DNA of 28,813 nt from a virus: positions 1-28,813 of the IMG/VR virus record IMGVR_UViG_3300028666_000092; one strand, given 5' to 3'. This document shows positions 17,094 through 24,760 of the stretch, one piece after another (position 1 is the first letter of the stretch; every line of letters starts with the position of its first letter). Made by a program: the position numbers and the translations under genes. The notes under the pieces are model-generated. The model saw nothing but the letters and a program-made list of their open reading frames with translations. It made no database searches and was not told where the DNA came from.

Positions 17094-18093
17094 TACTTTC
17101 CCACTCGGTTGCAATTCCCAGTTTAGTCTGGTTACCAGTCTTGGGCACTTTAAATAGTGTTCGTAATCGTTTTATTTCAACGACCAATTCTTTCTTTTCA
17201 CGATATGTCGCGTTAACGAGGGCCGTAAGATGGTCAATGGTGAATTGTTCGGTATGTTCTACTATATACGGAACATCACGATGATTTTTTAGGATTGCCT
17301 TAAGGTATGCCTCGCGCGCCTTCTCGGTAGGCATCCCGATCTTAATTACATGACTGAAACGTCCAGGTCTATTGTAGATACGCGGATCTAGTAGTTCTGG
17401 ATAATTTGTTGTAGCAATAAACATCACATTATTAATAGTTTTTGCACTATCCAGCATCTCTAAATATACGGATTCTCCATAATTCTGGATTAGGGAATCA
17501 ATATCTTCTAATATAACAATGCATTTTCTATTTTTTTCTACTCTAGAAAAATCAGTTAAAAATGCCATCATGCTCGATGGATGATTGGAGCCAAAAAACA
17601 CGGTACCGCCACGCTCTATAAGTTTATTACTCACGATTTGAATTGTGCATGATTTACCGGAGCCGGGAGGTCCATAAATAAGGATGCCTGTAGAAAAACG
17701 AGCGCCTCCAACAACGAATTCATTACCTTCCTTATAGTCTTTTTCACTATCCCAAAAATTTTCCACTATACGAATTACATCGTCTGAACGCATTTCGGGT
17801 AATTCTAAAAGCAATCCAGATGGCGGCAAAGATGGAACCGCAAATACGCCATGATTGTCAACGCAAATATCGTAAGCACCAGGAGGTAAAGTTGGAACCG
17901 TAGGTGTGGTGGCCATATAGCCTTGGCCATACAAAGCATATTGAGATACTTGTCCTGGATTCAAAGGCCCTTCCGATTCAACCGCCTTTTGGGGCGTCGC
18001 ACCACGTAAATTGCGTTCTTTTCGTGCCTGCTGTCCTCTAACGGAACTAGTTGTATTTGCGAAATCTTCTGCATCTTTCAATTCATCAGACAT
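17086..18093 (-). CDS. AAA-family ATPase
   Basis: 335 aa, start with GGAG 6-7 nt upstream. The N-terminal ~90 residues are polar and Pro/Gly/Gln-rich, probably disordered or a substrate-recognition arm. The AAA module follows: Walker A 'GPPGSGKS' (141-148), Walker B 'CIVILEDIDS' (191-200), sensor-1 'ATTNYPE' (227-233) and the arginine-finger region 'RIYNRPGRF' (238-246). These features place it in the classical AAA group (FtsH/p97/BCS1 type) rather than in clamp-loader or MoxR types. It would remodel or unfold a protein substrate. It lies one gene away from a ClpP-like protease, so a two-part protease is conceivable, but I see no clear IGF-type ClpP docking loop. Confidence 0.88.
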   Translation of the reverse strand: MSDELKDAEDFANTTSSVRGQQARKERNLRGATPQKAVESEGPLNPGQVSQYALYGQGYMATTPTVPTLPPGAYDICVDNHGVFAVPSLPPSGLLLELPEMRSDDVIRIVENFWDSEKDYKEGNEFVVGGARFSTGILIYGPPGSGKSCTIQIVSNKLIERGGTVFFGSNHPSSMMAFLTDFSRVEKNRKCIVILEDIDSLIQNYGESVYLEMLDSAKTINNVMFIATTNYPELLDPRIYNRPGRFSHVIKIGMPTEKAREAYLKAILKNHRDVPYIVEHTEQFTIDHLTALVNATYREKKELVVEIKRLRTLFKVPKTGNQTKLGIATEWESNE

Positions 18094-18115
18094 AATAATC
18101 TCCTAATTGAATATT

Positions 18116-18769
18116 CTACTTGCTTCGTTTATACATTTGAAAAAGAGATTTTTTCAATCTTTTTTGAGCATTCACCCCTACCGGCTCTAGAACCTTCTCG
18201 TATTTTACTATAACGGCCCAAGCCTGCTCTTCTGTCATAGAAGCTATGGTATCTTCGTCCACTTCAATTTCTACAAAATGATCAGGATTCTTTGGTTTAC
18301 CATCAGTGGTATCGTAAACAGTATAAAATACTAAGGTAGCATCAGACAATTTATATATATGGCAATTTTTTATGATTGAAGAATTAAGTTCCAAACAATG
18401 ATGATGCATTTGTTCAAATATTACTGCGTCTTCAGTTTTTTGAGCAATATCGGTATTTAATTCTTTTCGTTGAATATTATTTTTAGAATCTTTTGGCTTA
18501 TATTTAAATGTAACCTGACGCCTGCCATTATCAAGACCAAAAGAGGGCTTTCTGTAACGTCCAAAAGTGCCCTCGGAATCCCACTGTGGATTGTGCTCAA
18601 ACCACCATTTTGGATAAGTAAAATAATAATCAGGCCCCTCAACGTATATGAAACTTTTATTGTCTGGAAGCTCTCCCACTATTTGTTTGAACATCGGAAG
18701 ATTTCTGTCTTCCACGCGATATTTTGTTTCAAATTCAACGTGTTCTAGACTTTTTATTTCATCGGCCAT
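18116..18769 (-). CDS. CYTH-domain (triphosphate tunnel metalloenzyme) protein
   Basis: 217 aa. The N-terminal strand 'HVEFETKYRVE' contains the ExExK signature of the CYTH superfamily (E12, E14, K16). Further tunnel-type residues follow: 'RRQVTFKYKPK' (basic), 'CHIYKLSDATLVFYTVYD' and 'HFVEIEVDED' with paired acids. CYTH enzymes (class IV adenylate cyclase, thiamine triphosphatase, inorganic triphosphatase) act on triphosphates inside a beta tunnel with Mg/Mn. Length is usual for a single-domain member. Its start overlaps the ClpP-like gene by 11 nt. The substrate is unknown: a nucleotide, RNA 5'-triphosphate or host signal molecule would all fit. Confidence 0.72.
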   Translation of the reverse strand: MADEIKSLEHVEFETKYRVEDRNLPMFKQIVGELPDNKSFIYVEGPDYYFTYPKWWFEHNPQWDSEGTFGRYRKPSFGLDNGRRQVTFKYKPKDSKNNIQRKELNTDIAQKTEDAVIFEQMHHHCLELNSSIIKNCHIYKLSDATLVFYTVYDTTDGKPKNPDHFVEIEVDEDTIASMTEEQAWAVIVKYEKVLEPVGVNAQKRLKKSLFQMYKRSK

Positions 18770-19403
18770 TCTTAGCCCCCACCTTACTTTGTTTATTTTT
18801 AGAAATTGGTTCTGGCAGCACGGCGTCCGCTAATCCAATGGCGATAGATTCTTTGGCAGTTAGAAATGTATCATGATCCAAAATTACTTTTAATTGTTCA
18901 AGTGTATAGGCTGGATGTTTCTCTTGAATTCTTTCAAGATATACCCTCTCCATCCATTGGTCAAGTTTTCCATATTCTTTAGATACTCTCTGAACGGTCT
19001 TGGCGTGCCCAGAAATTTCCATTGTGCCATAATGTATCATTTGCCTAGAATTAGGTGACATCAATCGAGTATGAGCGGCTTGTAAGATAACTGAGCCCAT
19101 GCTCATGGCATGTCCAAATACTTTTATAGTAACTTCGGAAGCGCAATGACGAATGGCATCATAAATAGCCATTCCGTGATATTCATCGCCGCCGACGTTG
19201 TTCATGATAACAGTAATTGGATCGTTAGAAGTGTTATCTAGAATAATAAGATTTTTTATGAAACGCTCTGCCATTAAGGCGTCGGTGCCACTTTCATTGT
19301 TATCGTCTGCAGTCTCAGAACCCATGTAAATAGTGCGCGTGGGAACGTAGAGTTTAAAATCATGAAATTTATCAATATCGTCGCGATTTAAACGCTTAGA
19401 CAT
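18759..19403 (-). CDS. ClpP-like (S14) serine protease
   Basis: 214 aa from ATG 19403, which overlaps the upstream stop by 8 nt (ATGTCTAA); the earlier in-frame start at 19427 lies inside that gene. The ClpP triad is complete: S101 in 'GHAMSMGS', H124 in 'QMIHYG' and D178 in 'LDHDTFLTAKE', aligned with S97, H122 and D171 of E. coli ClpP. 'NNVGGDEYHGMAIYDAI' forms the oxyanion/strand region. In many phages such proteases mature the prohead, but this one sits in the replication operon next to the CYTH and AAA genes and away from capsid genes. Alternative roles are host-protein turnover or regulated proteolysis with an ATPase partner. Confidence 0.85.
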   Translation of the reverse strand: MSKRLNRDDIDKFHDFKLYVPTRTIYMGSETADDNNESGTDALMAERFIKNLIILDNTSNDPITVIMNNVGGDEYHGMAIYDAIRHCASEVTIKVFGHAMSMGSVILQAAHTRLMSPNSRQMIHYGTMEISGHAKTVQRVSKEYGKLDQWMERVYLERIQEKHPAYTLEQLKVILDHDTFLTAKESIAIGLADAVLPEPISKNKQSKVGAKNGR

Positions 19404-19665
19404 TATCGTTTCCAATCGTAAAAACATTATCGATAGCTTGAGAAGAGTATGCCACTATCAACGTTTCGTCAGCAAAAAGGGTTAGGGCGATTAGAGCTTC
19501 ATCTAAAGTAGGATAGCGAGCTATTGTTTTATTGCCTACCTCTTTAAGGCTACAATCTGAAGAACTTCCGGATATAAGCGCAGCATGCTCCACAATATGG
19601 AATGGGTCATCCGAATAATGAACCACCTCTAGAGTATATTTTGGATGAGAAAAATTCTTTTCCAT
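19396..19665 (-). CDS. Hypothetical 89-aa protein
   Basis: ATG 19665 shares one base with the primase stop (TAATG), giving 89 aa. Starts upstream (19689) lie within the primase. Mixed alpha/beta, no motif, two cysteines (one in 'SSSDCSLKEVG'). 'YPTLDEALIALTLFADETLIVAY' suggests a small domain with an alpha helix packed on a strand. Its overlaps with the primase and protease genes support expression. Function not recognised. Confidence 0.68.
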   Translation of the reverse strand: MEKNFSHPKYTLEVVHYSDDPFHIVEHAALISGSSSDCSLKEVGNKTIARYPTLDEALIALTLFADETLIVAYSSQAIDNVFTIGNDNV

Positions 19666-20558
19666 TACTTTTTCCTTTCGCGCGCCCACTTATAGGCACT
19701 ATGAATGGTAGTCTCCCATTCCTTTTCCTTAAAGTCTCTGTCGGGTTGAAAAAACCCTCTCAGCCCTTCAATGGTATCATCTTCACTCACTCCTGCCAAG
19801 GCAAATTCCACCCCCACCATGAACCATTGTTTGTTTCTGTTCGGTGGATGAATGCCTCGATTTACCAATAAATCGCTGATCTTAGGCCTTACACGCTCTA
19901 AAATGGTTTTATCTACAATTCCAACTTGTTGTTTTTCTTTAGGTTTTGCATTTGGATGTTGCCTAAGCCAATCGCCTAACTCGGCCATCGTTACAACCCC
20001 ACGATATTCCAACAATTTTTGCTGCTTTTCTGGTTCTCTGAAAGCTCCAGGAATTCGGATGCTTCTGGATGGATTTTTGGTATTTTGGTCTGCCAAGGTT
20101 GCTATATTCAAAATCCATTCCGAGAATGTCCTATAAACGCTTTCGGAGGGAAGATCCATGTCAAGGCTTATGAGAAAGTGAATGCTCTTGTTACCACTGA
20201 ATATAGCCGCAGAATAGGGCATTTTAAGCTGCTTTACGTACGCCAATTGATCATTTATGGCTCCGTAGTCCATTTCTACTAAAAAATTGCGGTAAGCCGT
20301 ACAATTTAGGTCATTTCGGTATCCCTTAATTGGATTCAAGGCACATAGAATGGGAACATCGCTATCCACTGTTTCAATAGCATCTTCAAAGTTCATATTA
20401 CGCTTAGCAACACTATCTTCGGTGGGAACCAGGACGACTGGTCCGTTGAGGGCGTTATCTAGTGGAATAGAATGATATCCGAACTGATTGGGGCTAACAC
20501 AGATTGCCTCCCCAGGACGGAACATCAAGGTAAGTACTTGTTTTCCTGTTTCATGCAC
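19665..20558 (-). CDS. AEP-type DNA primase
   Basis: 297 aa, GTG start 2 nt after the stop of the 59-aa gene, with GGCGG upstream. The pattern matches small archaeo-eukaryotic-type primases: motif I-like 'FLVEMDYG' (E95, D97), motif II 'SGNKSIHF' (S121-H127), a following 'LISLDMD' acid pair (D133, D135) and 'RSIRIPGAFRE' (165-174). The C-terminal ~80 residues ('KQWFMVGVEFALAGVSEDDT' then 'AYKWARE') look like a PriCT-type helical domain. It would make primers for replication with the DnaB-like helicase encoded upstream. No Toprim/DnaG signature is present. A primase-polymerase or another AEP role cannot be excluded. Confidence 0.75.
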   Translation of the reverse strand: MHETGKQVLTLMFRPGEAICVSPNQFGYHSIPLDNALNGPVVLVPTEDSVAKRNMNFEDAIETVDSDVPILCALNPIKGYRNDLNCTAYRNFLVEMDYGAINDQLAYVKQLKMPYSAAIFSGNKSIHFLISLDMDLPSESVYRTFSEWILNIATLADQNTKNPSRSIRIPGAFREPEKQQKLLEYRGVVTMAELGDWLRQHPNAKPKEKQQVGIVDKTILERVRPKISDLLVNRGIHPPNRNKQWFMVGVEFALAGVSEDDTIEGLRGFFQPDRDFKEKEWETTIHSAYKWARERKK

Positions 20559-20560
20559 CG

Positions 20561-20740
20561 TTAACCGCCAGGGTGTTCGCGTTTATATCGATAGGCTTCT
20601 TTTTGAAAGAAATTTTGATACAATCTGACCGATAAAATCAACGGACTCAGGACTAAAAACAGGGCACAAAGGGATAAACCACGGATCGTGCTGCCTACAA
20701 ATCTCAGCGAAGAATATGTGTTGTACTTAATGTCACGCAT
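20561..20740 (-). CDS. 59-aa small membrane protein
   Basis: ATG 20740 overlaps the stop of the previous gene by 8 nt (ATGCGTGA) and has AGGAG at proper spacing. The 59-aa product starts MRDIKYNTYSSLRF, has a hydrophobic segment (~20-38) and a basic tail ('YRYKREHPGG'). It fills the gap between the 86-aa gene and the primase. Inner-membrane protein of unknown role; the strong ribosome binding site argues that it is real. Confidence 0.68.
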   Translation of the reverse strand: MRDIKYNTYSSLRFVGSTIRGLSLCALFLVLSPLILSVRLYQNFFQKEAYRYKREHPGG

Positions 20741-20993
20741 CTAATATCTCCTGATAGTCCTTAGTACCGGAAACCAGAGCGATAATTTCATTTTTCCAGT
20801 CTGTATCTGGTTCACCGAATGTGCTGTTGAGCGTCTTTGAAAACTGAAACCACCAAGCATTGTGCATTTCCGGGGCTGCAAACAAATAGCTTTCCTTGAT
20901 AGATTCCAATGTTACAGTTAGTTCATCTTTTTTTGAAAAATCATTTGGAACCAATTTTAAAGTGGCATCAATTACTTTATCTAGCGGTCTCAT
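20733..20993 (-). CDS. Hypothetical 86-aa protein
   Basis: Overlaps the upstream gene by 4 nt (ATGA) and the downstream gene by 8 nt. A helical, soluble, acidic protein with an aromatic patch 'NAWWFQFSKTL'. No domain recognised. The arrangement in the operon supports a replication-period protein. Confidence 0.7.
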   Translation of the reverse strand: MRPLDKVIDATLKLVPNDFSKKDELTVTLESIKESYLFAAPEMHNAWWFQFSKTLNSTFGEPDTDWKNEIIALVSGTKDYQEILDA

Positions 20994-21406
20994 GCGGTCG
21001 TACTTCCTGCTGCGCTATCCTGTACCTGCTTTGCAGCATTATCCGCATCTTCTTTGGCCTTCTTAGCTGCCTGCTCTTCCGCAAGCTTTGCGAAAAACTC
21101 TTCTCGCTTCTTTGTAATTTCAGCGCGTAACGTATCCAATTTCTTCTTTTCTTCGACCATGTATTCTAGGACAGATTCAACGGTGTGATGTTTAGGCACA
21201 TATTGAAGAGCACCGTTTTTAAGAACGGGCTTCTTAACTTTTTGAGTGGTAGGGACATCTCCCTCTTTCTCTGCGGGGACTGTCTCCTCCACTTCCTCGG
21301 TTACCAATTCGGAGTAACCTTTATTAATAAGTTTTTGCCAACGACTACTAGAGCCAAATACAGCTTTAGAGAGACTGTCGATTTCTTTTCGTTCAACTTT
21401 TTGCAT
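20990..21406 (-). CDS. Hypothetical protein with Ala/Lys/Glu-rich coiled-coil tail
   Basis: 138 aa from ATG 21406, which has GAGGAG 7 nt upstream; the ATG at 21412 is too close to that site. The N-terminal half has 'SSRWQKLINKGYSELV', possibly a small DNA- or protein-contact helix. Residues ~80-138 form a long, highly charged helix ('EEKKKLDTLRAEITKKREEF' and an A/K/E-rich run). Its start lies inside the end of the frameshifted small ORF. Possibly a scaffold or DNA-binding accessory; unknown. Confidence 0.68.
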   Translation of the reverse strand: MQKVERKEIDSLSKAVFGSSSRWQKLINKGYSELVTEEVEETVPAEKEGDVPTTQKVKKPVLKNGALQYVPKHHTVESVLEYMVEEKKKLDTLRAEITKKREEFFAKLAEEQAAKKAKEDADNAAKQVQDSAAGSTTA

Positions 21407-21627
21407 TCTCATTCTCCTCAATTTTGTTCACAGAAAATCCTTCAACTTGCCTGGTTAAAAGAAAAATTTTTTCATTCAAACATGCGTTCCTATCGAAATC
21501 CAATTCAAGAATGTCGTATGTTTTTAACAAATCAAACGCTTTCAGAGCCGCTCCAGCTTCACTTTCAGCAAATACCTCTCTGTATCCACCACTATTGCCA
21601 ATAAAAATGGATCGAATATCTATTCAT
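21393..21627 (-). pseudogene. Small gene interrupted by a one-base frameshift
   Basis: An ATG at 21627, with GAGGG 8 nt upstream and an 8-nt overlap with the previous stop (ATGAATAG, as at other junctions here), opens a frame that ends after 11 codons. One extra T in a run of five (21603-21607) explains this: with one base fewer, the frame runs to TGA at 21393 and gives a 77-aa protein starting MNRYSIHFIGNSGGYREVF. The downstream part is otherwise open and has normal protein character. The base could be a sequencing or assembly indel, or a real disruption. Without it the 200-bp gap would be the only empty stretch in this part of the operon. Confidence 0.55.
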
Positions 21628-22084
21628 TTTTCTTTCCCTCTGCGGCCTCTTTCTTACCGCAATTACAATCATTACAATACCCTAAATTTACCGGTGGTTC
21701 AACCTTTATTTCTGGCTGACTCACCGTGGCAAACTTGATATCTCCATCGATTTCTACGCTAAAGATGAACACCTTATTGTTCGGAAATACCTTGTGAAAC
21801 TGTTCGGCCATCTTTTGAATATGTACATTTTCAATGTAACTATTTTTGACAGTAACCATTAAGGTGTCGCCCTTTTGAAGATTGATTTTCTGTGCCTCTA
21901 TCTCTATGAAAGAATAGTTATTTTTGATTTGTTCGGATTCCTCTTCCTGTTTGGACTCAACCAATGTGGCTTTGCGCATAGCTTCGGTATCGCTGTAGGC
22001 TTGTCTACATAGTTCATTACAAAATACTACATTAAAATCTGTTGCTTTAGAGCACCATCCACATTTATTTGGGGTCATTGTCAT
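21620..22084 (-). CDS. Zinc-finger protein of unknown function
   Basis: 154 aa, ATG 22084 with GAGGAG 7 nt upstream, overlapping the helicase gene by 20 nt. N-terminal CxxC...CxxxC ('CGWCSKATDF', 'FCNELC') is a treble-clef-like zinc site. The middle is charged and helical, then a beta domain (~75-125). The C-terminus holds another Cys cluster ('CNDCNCG') before an acidic/basic tail. Two metal sites in one small protein next to the helicase suggest a helicase or replication accessory protein, but no family is recognised. Confidence 0.7.
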   Translation of the reverse strand: MTMTPNKCGWCSKATDFNVVFCNELCRQAYSDTEAMRKATLVESKQEEESEQIKNNYSFIEIEAQKINLQKGDTLMVTVKNSYIENVHIQKMAEQFHKVFPNNKVFIFSVEIDGDIKFATVSQPEIKVEPPVNLGYCNDCNCGKKEAAEGKKNE

Positions 22085-23219
22085 CTTTTTTCTCCTCTTT
22101 ATTTTCAGTAACTACTGGCATTTTAATAGATCTATCAGCTCTATCTTTTTCTTCTTTAGCATTCATTCTAGCAATATTATCCCTAAATTCTTCCGTATAC
22201 ATGACATGTTGACCTTTTTCGAACCCCGTTTCTAATTCTTGTCCTACCGCCTCATTGAAACGGCTCTTGTGAATGACCCAAGCAGTTTTTCTAAGAGGTT
22301 TATTGGGCACCAATTCAACAGAGCAAGTACATACGTTACTAATTACTTTACTGCCTTCTACTCGTATTTTAAACGGCGTATTAGCATCATCCCTCGGTCT
22401 TACTTGCGCCAAGACCACAATGGGTGCCGGATAAATATTTTTATATTGATCGAGTCTTTTAGCTAGAGCGGCTTGTACCTGATACTCAGTAAGCCTAGGA
22501 TCGTTAGTAGAAAATTGAACATTCTGGTAATAGTCTAAAATTACAGCGTCATAATATTCGCCTTTACTTAATAGATTATCGAAAACTCTACAAATTCCTT
22601 CCAAAGTGGTTGTTACTCCGAAGCCACCCTCATAAGTATTATCAACTACAGTAACCACTTTACTCATCCCGGCATAGGCAGAATTGAAGAAATTCACTTG
22701 TTCGTCATTAAATCTATCATGATTTACGTAAGCCCAACCCTTGGTCAAGCATAATACTCTATTGTAAACGTCTTCAGTCTTTTCTTCATTGGTTAAAACT
22801 AAAACACGCCTGGGTCTATCGTTTAATGGTTGCCTTATAATTCCTAAAATAATATTGGCTGCTGTAGTACTTTTTCCATCTCCAGTACTACCCCCAACTA
22901 GAATCAAATTCTTTCTATAAAAAGGAATAGCGTCATCAAAAGTTTTATTTATAAATCCCATTTTCTTTTTAGCTGCCGACATATAGTCGGTATTTTCTTT
23001 CTTAAGTTTTTCTATAGCCTCCCTAGAAAGTGCGCCGTAATCAGCATTTTTAGCTAATTCTTTTTCCTTTTCCGCATCCGTTAATCTCTGCAATTCATTA
23101 TTTAATCGATTTTCTTTAACTACCAACTCTTTATCGAGGATTTCTTTCCTCTTTTTTTCGCGCGCAGCATCCCTCTCGATATATTCTAATTGCTCTTTTA
23201 TTTTTTCGTCATCACTCAC
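22065..23219 (-). CDS. DnaB-like replicative helicase (RecA-fold core)
   Basis: 384 aa, GTG start overlapping the previous stop by 4 nt (GTGA). Residues 1-85 form a charged coiled coil that replaces the usual DnaB N-terminal domain. The RecA core has Walker A 'GGSTGDGKST' (109-118), the 'TNEE' catalytic glutamate region (143-146), Walker B 'YYDAVILDYYQN' (222-233), the motif 'VVLAQVRPRDD' with a sensor Gln (Q272), and 'VIHKSRFNEAVG' near the end. This is the typical core of phage DnaB/gp41-like helicases that unwind the fork ahead of the polymerase and work with primase. The coiled-coil N-terminus in place of the primase-binding domain is noteworthy. A KaiC/RadA-like function is less likely. 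Confidence 0.8.
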   Translation of the reverse strand: MSDDEKIKEQLEYIERDAAREKKRKEILDKELVVKENRLNNELQRLTDAEKEKELAKNADYGALSREAIEKLKKENTDYMSAAKKKMGFINKTFDDAIPFYRKNLILVGGSTGDGKSTTAANIILGIIRQPLNDRPRRVLVLTNEEKTEDVYNRVLCLTKGWAYVNHDRFNDEQVNFFNSAYAGMSKVVTVVDNTYEGGFGVTTTLEGICRVFDNLLSKGEYYDAVILDYYQNVQFSTNDPRLTEYQVQAALAKRLDQYKNIYPAPIVVLAQVRPRDDANTPFKIRVEGSKVISNVCTCSVELVPNKPLRKTAWVIHKSRFNEAVGQELETGFEKGQHVMYTEEFRDNIARMNAKEEKDRADRSIKMPVVTENKEEKKDDNDPK

Positions 23220-23830
23220 AGTTTAATTCCTAGTGAGGCAAAAACATCAGCATCTACTTGATATGTAGATTCTTCTTCTATCAATTGTCCAGAGGCGATT
23301 AGCTCTTTTTTTACATCTTCCCATTTCTTGGGTGGAACCGGAGGCTCTACCTTTACATCTAAGGTTGGGTTTGCGGCTCTATCCTTGATAGCCATCTCGT
23401 AATTCTTCATCTCGGAGGCATACCACGTTTCGTACTTAAGCTCGGCTTCCGATTTGGATACTTCGCACGATACCCTGGTAACCCCATGTTTTTTGGAATA
23501 TTCAGACTCGGAACCATAGACATCCAAAACTACTCGTTCTAATTCTTTTTCTACACAAATAAAGGCCATGTTGTATTTTGCATTAGTAGCGTAAGTATGT
23601 TTAGGGCGCAGACAAAATTCTACTATCGTATTCTTGGTGGGACCACCCTTAAAGGCTCCCTTTTCGGCACCCAACTCTTTTAAATGATTAACTAAAATGG
23701 CGAGACATCTCTCTCTTTCTCGGGACTTAAAATCAAACCCATAATAAAGTGCACCAGATTTCGCCGTCATCTCCTTTCCGTGGTTTTTGGCCCATAACAT
23801 TAGTTCTTCTTTCAAAATATACGTAGCCAT
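23216..23830 (-). CDS. Hypothetical 204-aa protein
   Basis: ATG 23830, just after the previous stop; it ends overlapping the helicase start. A mixed alpha/beta N-terminal half, a charged helical middle ('KSEAELKYETWYASEMKNYE') and a C-terminal 'PPVPPKKWEDVKKELIASG' segment. No motif, no membrane segment, four cysteines without zinc-like spacing. Position between the sigma-like gene and the helicase suggests a replication or transcription accessory. Function not recognised. Confidence 0.68.
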   Translation of the reverse strand: MATYILKEELMLWAKNHGKEMTAKSGALYYGFDFKSRERERCLAILVNHLKELGAEKGAFKGGPTKNTIVEFCLRPKHTYATNAKYNMAFICVEKELERVVLDVYGSESEYSKKHGVTRVSCEVSKSEAELKYETWYASEMKNYEMAIKDRAANPTLDVKVEPPVPPKKWEDVKKELIASGQLIEEESTYQVDADVFASLGIKL

Positions 23831-23831
23831 A

Positions 23832-24743
23832 TTATTCTAATTCCTTTAGAATCTTTCTAGCTATTTGAATTTCTTCTCTTAATATGCTTTTACTTTTATT
23901 ATTATCGATAAATCTTTTAATCATTTTGGCTTTATCGATATTTGATTTTTCATTAAATTCTTCTTGTCTTTTGGCCCAAATATCTTGGTCTTCAAGTGTA
24001 AACAATAATTCTTCCGGATTCATATTATGAATGGTATCACGCGGACTCATATTGGCGCCATCCAAATCTACTATGCTAAGAGTTTTATTGGGCAGCGGTA
24101 CGGCTATATAGTAATTATTTCCAAAAACGAAGGAAGAGTTGTCGAAAACTCCGGCCCTTTTCTTAATAGATTTATATATAGATGCATCAAGCTTCTTAAA
24201 ACCTAACCGTTCGTAATTTTTTATCAAATCTTCCAAACGTTTGGGCGGGAAATTTGGTCCATAACAATAAAAGAATCCTTCTACTGAAAATCCTTTTATA
24301 TTTTTAGCTTTTTGACGACAAATACGAATGAGGTCTTCCATTCGTTGTTTTAAAAATAATGTGAAATTGGCTTTATTTTTATCCAACAAATCATTCTTTT
24401 TGGGCATTTGAAATTGATGTTTAGTAAAAGTCTTAACAAACTCTTCATATTTCTTAGGCATTTTTTCCAATGAAAAAAGCCCTAAGAAATTCACCAAATG
24501 TACATTGGCAATATTAATTAAATCTTCTTTCTCTAATCCTATCAGAATTAGAAGTGGCCTATATGTAAAGAAAGATTTGCTGGCTAGATTTATGGCAATA
24601 CGTTGATATGGTTCCATATCTCTAACTGTCGGATTGAAATTAACTTTGCGAAAATATTGATGTCTTATATAGCATAGTTCAAATTCGTCTTTGCAACTAA
24701 TTTTCTTTTCACTTGCTTTTGGTCTATATATGCGCTTTCTCAT
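23832..24743 (-). CDS. Hypothetical protein with possible sigma-70 region 2-like segment
   Basis: 303 aa, start with AAGGA 4-5 nt upstream. Residues ~48-95 ('RIAINLASKSFF' and 'EKEDLINIANVHLVNFLGLF') resemble sigma region 2, where a helix is followed by [E/D]DL[I/V]..[A/G]N..L....F. The rest is basic and helical (K/R/N-rich), with 'KRLEDLIKNYERLGF' and a C-terminal charged helix. Phage sigma-like proteins diverge heavily, so this is a hypothesis. Other readings are a DNA-binding protein of unknown class. It is preceded by the long structured non-coding region, so its expression may be controlled by it. Confidence 0.5.
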   Translation of the reverse strand: MRKRIYRPKASEKKISCKDEFELCYIRHQYFRKVNFNPTVRDMEPYQRIAINLASKSFFTYRPLLILIGLEKEDLINIANVHLVNFLGLFSLEKMPKKYEEFVKTFTKHQFQMPKKNDLLDKNKANFTLFLKQRMEDLIRICRQKAKNIKGFSVEGFFYCYGPNFPPKRLEDLIKNYERLGFKKLDASIYKSIKKRAGVFDNSSFVFGNNYYIAVPLPNKTLSIVDLDGANMSPRDTIHNMNPEELLFTLEDQDIWAKRQEEFNEKSNIDKAKMIKRFIDNNKSKSILREEIQIARKILKELE

Positions 24744-24760
24744 GTAGTCCTTAAATTGAA

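Noticed and set aside
21185-21738. Plus-strand open frames over the frameshifted gene
   Set aside because: They run antisense to confident minus-strand genes, lack ribosome binding sites and look like shadow peptides; the minus-strand frameshift model explains the region better.
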